A stretch of 42,500 nucleotides of DNA from Chrysomallon squamiferum (taxonomy: Eukaryota > Mollusca > Gastropoda > Neomphalida > Peltospiridae): the NCBI GenBank assembly GCA_012295275.1, contig CM022677.1:27703879-27746378 (forward strand), read 5' to 3'. A program made the position numbers and the translations under genes. Below the pieces are notes generated by a model that was given only the letters and a program-made list of their open reading frames with translations, ran no database searches and had not been told where the DNA came from. Below, piece by piece: positions 38,331 through 42,500 of this stretch (positions are counted from its first letter, which is position 1; the number at the start of each line of letters is the position of its first letter).

Positions 38331-39286
38331 TACAATACTTAATAATTTTCCGGCATTAATAGTTTTATCTAAATCATCCCAGTTACAGCGATTTAAGTCG
38401 CCCCAGTCAGGAATTACTTCAACGATGTTTATGGCTGTCGACGTAGTCGTGTTTGTTTCTGTTCAGTAAGACGACAGTTACAACTACTTTCGTCGGGCCG
38501 AGACTGTGCAATGCAGAACTTTTAAAAACCTTGCAGGTTGTTGTCCGGCTTGTTGATGAGCTCTGTCAGCAGCTCCCTGTTCAGTTTCGTGAATACGTAA
38601 TACTTGACGTTTTTGGGATCTAAATTTACGATTCTTTTTAATAATGGAAATTTAACGTGACCAGCGGTAGTACGATCTTCTGGAGTTTGATAGAAGTCTG
38701 ATATCTTAAATGACATCTAACATGTTTAACGAACTCAACATTTCGAATAACACCTAATGAACATACATGCAGATTGTTTAATCGGACCAGCTAAACCGTG
38801 AAACTGAGCTAAACGTAATAGAAATCTCAGAGGTTCGGCGCTTTTTTCGTTAACATCGGAATTCCAGAAAGCTTCTGTTCCGCCAAATGGTTTCGCATTG
38901 TATAATTGGTTTAAACTTGCGAAATTAGAGCAACAGTGTAAATTTAAATCTAAATTATAATTAGATTATACAATCCCAATGAAAAATTAAAATATCGATT
39001 CATCCATCATTCTGATATTACCATTTAACGAACTACATACACCTTGTTTTTGGATATTGTATTAACATCAAATCATGCACTTTGTTCATTAAAATAAGCT
39101 GATAATTTTAATACAACTGTTGGTAATGTATCTTCGGATTCATTCTTAGCCCATTAATCTTGAAAATTATTACTAACACTTAAGCGTGCGTTTTGATGAT
39201 CATGTTGCATGACTACGAAATCAGACCATTCATGTTCATAACCAACGGTAAATAATATTTTCGGTTCTCTAGCGAATTTGCAACGA
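36124..39286 (-). other. Interior of the viral element: short minus-strand frames of unknown origin
   Basis: Short open frames lie at 36749-36985 (acidic, Ser/Asp-rich), 37023-37220, 37248-37502 (polar and helical) and 38522-38716 (FKISDFYQTPEDR...). All are on the strand of the helicase and are separated by stops and frame changes. They are probably pieces of one or more decayed viral genes, but I recognise no domain. A poly(A) of about 28 bases at 38300-38328 is a later insertion or expansion. Confidence 0.35.
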
Positions 39287-39772
39287 TCAGTTAATATACG
39301 TTGAACAGCTTGTACTTACTTGTTCAACGGCCATAGTAACATCGACAATTTCAAATCCTACTTCTATTAAACGGAACGATGACGTATTTATCACAGCGTC
39401 TTGCCATTCCTTGTGAGTGACTCAAGCCACAATATATTAGTATGGTATACATTGCTATCCTTCGTCTACAGTTTGTTTTTATTCGGGTTATAACACGCAT
39501 AAGAAATGTTATCAACGACATGCCGTTGCCAAACACGAGATAACGATTGCGAAAATACATGTTTATGATCACCAACGTTAAAAATCACCATGTGGTAAAT
39601 CTCTTTCACAAGCAACACTAGAATTTGCGTTACTTCCATCAGCAGAGCTAGAATTATTACGAATATCATATATATTAAATAATAAACTACTCACCGAGCG
39701 TAGTTTGCACTGCAAGAGCTTACACTGAAGTGACGACTGATTCTCTCTCTGTGTGTGTCCACTTTCATACAT
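39287..39772 (-). pseudogene. Possible parvovirus capsid-like remnant
   Basis: Three overlapping minus-strand fragments in different frames (39578-39772, 39466-39669 and 39287-39421) appear to be one broken gene. The last contains EWQDAVINTSSFR followed by a GF-x-I-x-DV strand. This reminds me of the 'W..I......RP..' beta region near the start of parvovirus capsid proteins; it is a resemblance, not a proven match. A GTAAGT donor-like site lies in the last fragment. The position at one end of the element fits a structural gene. It is broken by at least two frame changes. Confidence 0.3.
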
Positions 39773-39895
39773 TTGCCACTTCTGCGCCCACTTGAGTAAC
39801 GGGATCGGCTGTTACGCAAGAGTTGAGATTCTCAGAGTGTGTAGGCGAGTTTGAATTGACTGGCTGTTACATTCACCCACGAATACTTCACAGTG

Positions 39896-39955
39896 TTGTG
39901 CAATACTTAGAGTAGTAGTATTACATGAGTAGGATACGACTCCCGTATCCTCAGT
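39896..39955 (-). repeat. Right terminal inverted repeat of the viral element
   Basis: The reverse complement begins ACTGAGGATACGGGAGTCG and matches the left repeat. It holds a perfect 8-bp stem, AGGATACG (39931-39938) with CGTATCCT (39944-39951), around a 5-base loop. Hairpin-forming termini are a feature of parvovirus genomes (known). Confidence 0.6.
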
Positions 39956-40263
39956 TTCGTCTACGACTTTCCGTACACTAGGATGATGAGATACAACTCA
40001 GCGTCACCCGTGTACGTAGGATGATGACAGACGCTTCGCTTTCTTTAAGCTCTTTCTAGGAGGTTCAGGTTCGGTGGATGTATACACTGGTACGAAGGAC
40101 GATGCGCGCATGAGAGGAAGTGACGTCATAAGAGTCAAGCATATACTTCCGGTATCTGTCAGATTAAAATAGTCTGTTACCTACCGTAATTCTCTACGTA
40201 AGATTGCGCGTTTAGTTTGTGAACTGTCAAAAGGTGTCTTTAATCTTACTTTCTCTGCTTGCT

Positions 40264-40304
<41 letters not shown>

Positions 40305-40305
<1 letters not shown>

Positions 40306-40535
40306 AAACAAATTTACATAATAAGCACGAGAACACGCATACATACAAATCAGAGTTATCTCCCTTCCCATATAATAACGATGGAAACAGGGAACGTAGA
40401 TGTTTTCCATAGTGACTGTACTAATGAAAGAAGACGTATTCGTCCCGTTTTCCACTAATGTAAGCTGTCTAATCGTCTTTGATTAATATGAGACAATTCT
40501 GTTTCCTCTCTCTTGCGAGAATTACCGACAGTAAT
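40305..40535 (+). repeat. Dispersed block beside the duplicate, copy B
   Basis: Bases 40352-40535 match 25863-26051. The adjoining 40305-40340 (AAATTTACATAATAAGCACGAG) matches 26621-26659. The two sub-blocks are in the opposite order to those upstream of the gene, so the duplicate was rearranged or both are separate repeats. Confidence 0.75.
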
Positions 40536-40568
40536 GAAGACTACTTGGTAAATATTGACAATTCTGCA

Positions 40569-40605
<37 letters not shown>

Positions 40606-40958
40606 TGTTTATATGTTTAGTTTTAGCCAAAAAAAAAAAAAAAAAAAGTTGGATTATTCATATTTATTATTTTGGTGTTAGGAAGTTTTGATGTTGTTGT
40701 TTTTACCATTGTCAGTATAATAACTACTATTGTTACAGTTATATTTGTGGTTTATCTCTGTCGTTATCCTTGTCGTTGTCTTGTTGTTGTTGCTCTCGTT
40801 GTTGTCGTCGTTGTTGTTATTGCTATTCTTCTTCTTTCTACTTCTGCTTGTCATTGTCTCTCTCTGAGTGTGTGTATGTTTGTGTGTGTGTGTGTATGGG
40901 TGTGTGATTTCTTAGAATCAACGTCTTAATATATATATATATATTTGTTAATCAATAG

Positions 40959-41192
40959 CAGGCTGTTCAAGTTATCTAGAAAGAAAAACAAAACAACGGA
41001 CGGTTTAATTCAAGAAATGTCGAATGCAGATGAAGAATCTTGCAAAAAAAACCAACGAGTGTTCCAGACTCCCTGCCTGTCAAGTTGTAACGTACGACTC
41101 CGGATGAAAATGGTGTCTGCTGTCTTCTTCACCTGTTCTTACGTAACACGGCATCTTTGGTAGAATCAGTGACAGAGTTGTGATAGTGAAAG
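40959..41192 (+). pseudogene. Decayed copy of the second PAN exon
   Basis: The copy keeps an AATAG acceptor and an AAAG/GTACGT donor and starts with the same GGCTGTTCAA. Small insertions and deletions shift the frame, and a TAA follows within the first 20 codons in the phase 1 frame. It is 234 bases against 225 in exon 6. Later parts match exon 6 piecewise in different frames (GCAGATGAAGAATCTTGCAA, AAATGGTGT). Confidence 0.8.
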
Positions 41193-41207
41193 GTACGTCT
41201 GTCTATA

Positions 41208-41325
41208 AGTGTGTGTGTGTGTGTATGTGTGTGTGTGTCTGTGTGTGTGTGTCTGTGTGTGTGTGTGTGTTTATGTGTGTGTGTGTGTGTGTGTCTCTGT
41301 GTGTGTGTGTTTGTGTGTGTTTAGG
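41208..41325 (+). repeat. (GT)n after the decayed PAN exon
   Basis: An expanded GT tract sits where the original intron has only a short GTGTGCGTGTGTGTG. It is a change specific to the copy. Confidence 0.9.
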
Positions 41326-42265
41326 AATATATAATCTGCTATCTTACGTACGTCTGATTAGACTCTGCACACAGACAACATTAGGAAACGAAATGTGTTG
41401 ATGAAACGTGTGAAAATCCCGAAAGCTCACGAAAGAAAGAAATGACGTGATGTTTGCAAGATACTGTCCCAGTAGCAAGTGACGTTCATTCTGCCACGGC
41501 AAACATTTAAGAGATGTTCAATAACGATGACTGATCCCTCCCTCCCCCCCACACACTCTCTGCGACACTCTCCCCCCCCCGGTCCACCGATCTCCAAACA
41601 AGGAGGCAGTCGTTGTGGTAAGAACTCTCCACTCCCCCCACAATCCGAACATCAGCATTTTTCAAACAGAAATTCGTTACGTATCATGACACACCATGCC
41701 AGTGCTGTAATATCAGTATCCAGTTACAGCTGAGCAAGTTTACAGTTCTTCAGCTGACAGACTTTACGTCACTGTTAACTTTGTGAACTGGTTTGTACAG
41801 CCCGTGTCTCTCATCCTATCAATACCAGTGAAATGACGACTGCTGTGATGCTTCTGAATTAAGTGAAGTTTTGATCTAATAATACTCTACTCTCTGATCG
41901 TTTTATTATTTTAAGTCTTGTAATTATGCTTTTTTTTTAAAACATGGTATGAATAAACAGTTATATATATTGTTTTTTTTATTATAATTATTATTATCAT
42001 TGTTGTTGTTATTATTATATTTTTTTAAAATTATTTTCTTCATGCTCTTGTTCTTCTTCTTATTGTTATTTATTTATTTATTTATTTATTTCGTTAGTTC
42101 AGTCATTCTGCAAAAGACTGACTGGTAAAGTAATTCCAGTGTATTTTATTTTTTTGTTCGTAAAAGTATAAGCGCAAAAAATCCTTTCAGGCTGAGCGCA
42201 TTTTGAAAACTGGATAATGTTTATTTATTTATTTATTTACTATGTTAAGTATTAATTTAATCAAA

Positions 42266-42347
42266 CTAACACTACTACTACTGCTATGACTACTACAACT
42301 ACCACTGCTATTATTACTAATACTGCTATTACTACTACTGCTATTAT

Positions 42348-42407
<60 letters not shown>

Positions 42408-42483
42408 CACTACTCTACTGCTACTGCTACTACTCTACAACAACAACAACTACTACTGCTACCACTACTACTACTACCACTAC
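42266..42483 (+). repeat. (ACT)n tract at the right edge
   Basis: This ACT tract matches the start of the tract at 33135 in context (ATTAATTTAATCAAA before it). It is shorter here and may continue beyond the window. Confidence 0.9.
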
Positions 42484-42500
42484 ACGTACTAAACTTTCGT

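Larger units (their letters stand above)
34254..39955. mobile_element. TIR-bounded parvovirus-like endogenous viral element
   Basis: About 5.7 kb, with a size near that of a parvovirus genome, is bounded by imperfect inverted repeats (34254-34302 and 39896-39955). Inside, all recognisable coding remains are on the minus strand: NS1-like superfamily 3 helicase pieces at 34704-36120, and short frames to the right of it, one cluster with a possible capsid flavour. Base and codon texture differs from the flanks: there are no long microsatellites except a poly(A) of about 28 at 38300. Frameshifts and stops show it is a decayed copy in a host genome. No HUH nickase motif, DNA polymerase, integrase or transposase was seen. 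The viral family assignment rests mainly on the helicase motifs. Confidence 0.6.
40676..42300 (+). repeat. Partial duplicate of the PAN/ZP locus
   Basis: This stretch aligns in the same orientation with about 31200-33200. The T/G-rich intron 5 segment, exon 6, and the intron 6 block match; 41644-41820 against 32107-32282 is nearly identical. Sequence around ATCGTTTTAT..ACATGGTAT and the CTGCAAAA..GGCTGAGC block followed by (ACT)n also match. Exons 7 and 8 are missing between the last two blocks. The copy may continue past the right edge with exons 9 and 10. Confidence 0.8.

Overview
The window is eukaryotic nuclear DNA from an invertebrate, most likely a mollusc (inference). Real coding sequence is sparse and cut into short exons with GT..AG borders and consistent phases. 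The introns and spacers are AT-rich and packed with long (CT)n/(AG)n, (ACT)n, (AAAT)n, poly(A) and poly(T) tracts. The motif GTTATCTCCC, which I associate with gastropod and bivalve repeats (from memory, not searched), recurs on both strands. Most long open frames here are translated microsatellite (poly-Leu, poly-Thr, poly-Tyr, Ser-Leu or Arg-Glu runs) and are not genes.

Layout. (1) 653-17458, minus strand: the 5' part of an M1-family (aminopeptidase N-like) type II membrane ectopeptidase. A large first coding exon (16659-17458) is separated by a ~15.9 kb repeat-filled intron from a second exon (653-762) carrying the family signature FPCFDEP. The catalytic exons lie off the left edge. (2) ~17.5-27.4 kb: spacer with microsatellites, a degenerate array rich in TAATCC upstream of the aminopeptidase, and several unique GC-richer islands. 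(3) 27499-33880, plus strand: a complete ten-exon gene for a secreted protein with a signal peptide, a possible furin-type site, two PAN/Apple-like modules and a zona pellucida C-terminal (ZP-C) module. The two PAN modules sit on symmetric phase 1-1 exons placed inside the ZP-C module. One exon carries an apparent 1-nt homopolymer insertion that breaks the frame. (4) ~34254-39955: a ~5.7 kb element with imperfect terminal inverted repeats that can form hairpins. It carries minus-strand remains of a parvovirus NS1-like superfamily 3 helicase and possible capsid-like fragments. It is decayed by frameshifts, a 24-bp tandem expansion and a poly(A) tract, so it reads as an endogenous viral element. 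(5) ~40.3-42.3 kb: a partial, rearranged duplicate of the PAN/ZP locus, with a decayed copy of the second PAN exon and nearly identical intron sequence, but lacking the following ZP exons.

The aminopeptidase and the PAN/ZP gene lie head to head (divergent) about 10 kb apart. Nothing in the sequence ties their functions together. The most informative points are the ZP-C module split by PAN cassettes, the TIR-bounded viral element lying between the gene and its broken copy, and the repeated juxtaposition of microsatellites with splice acceptors.
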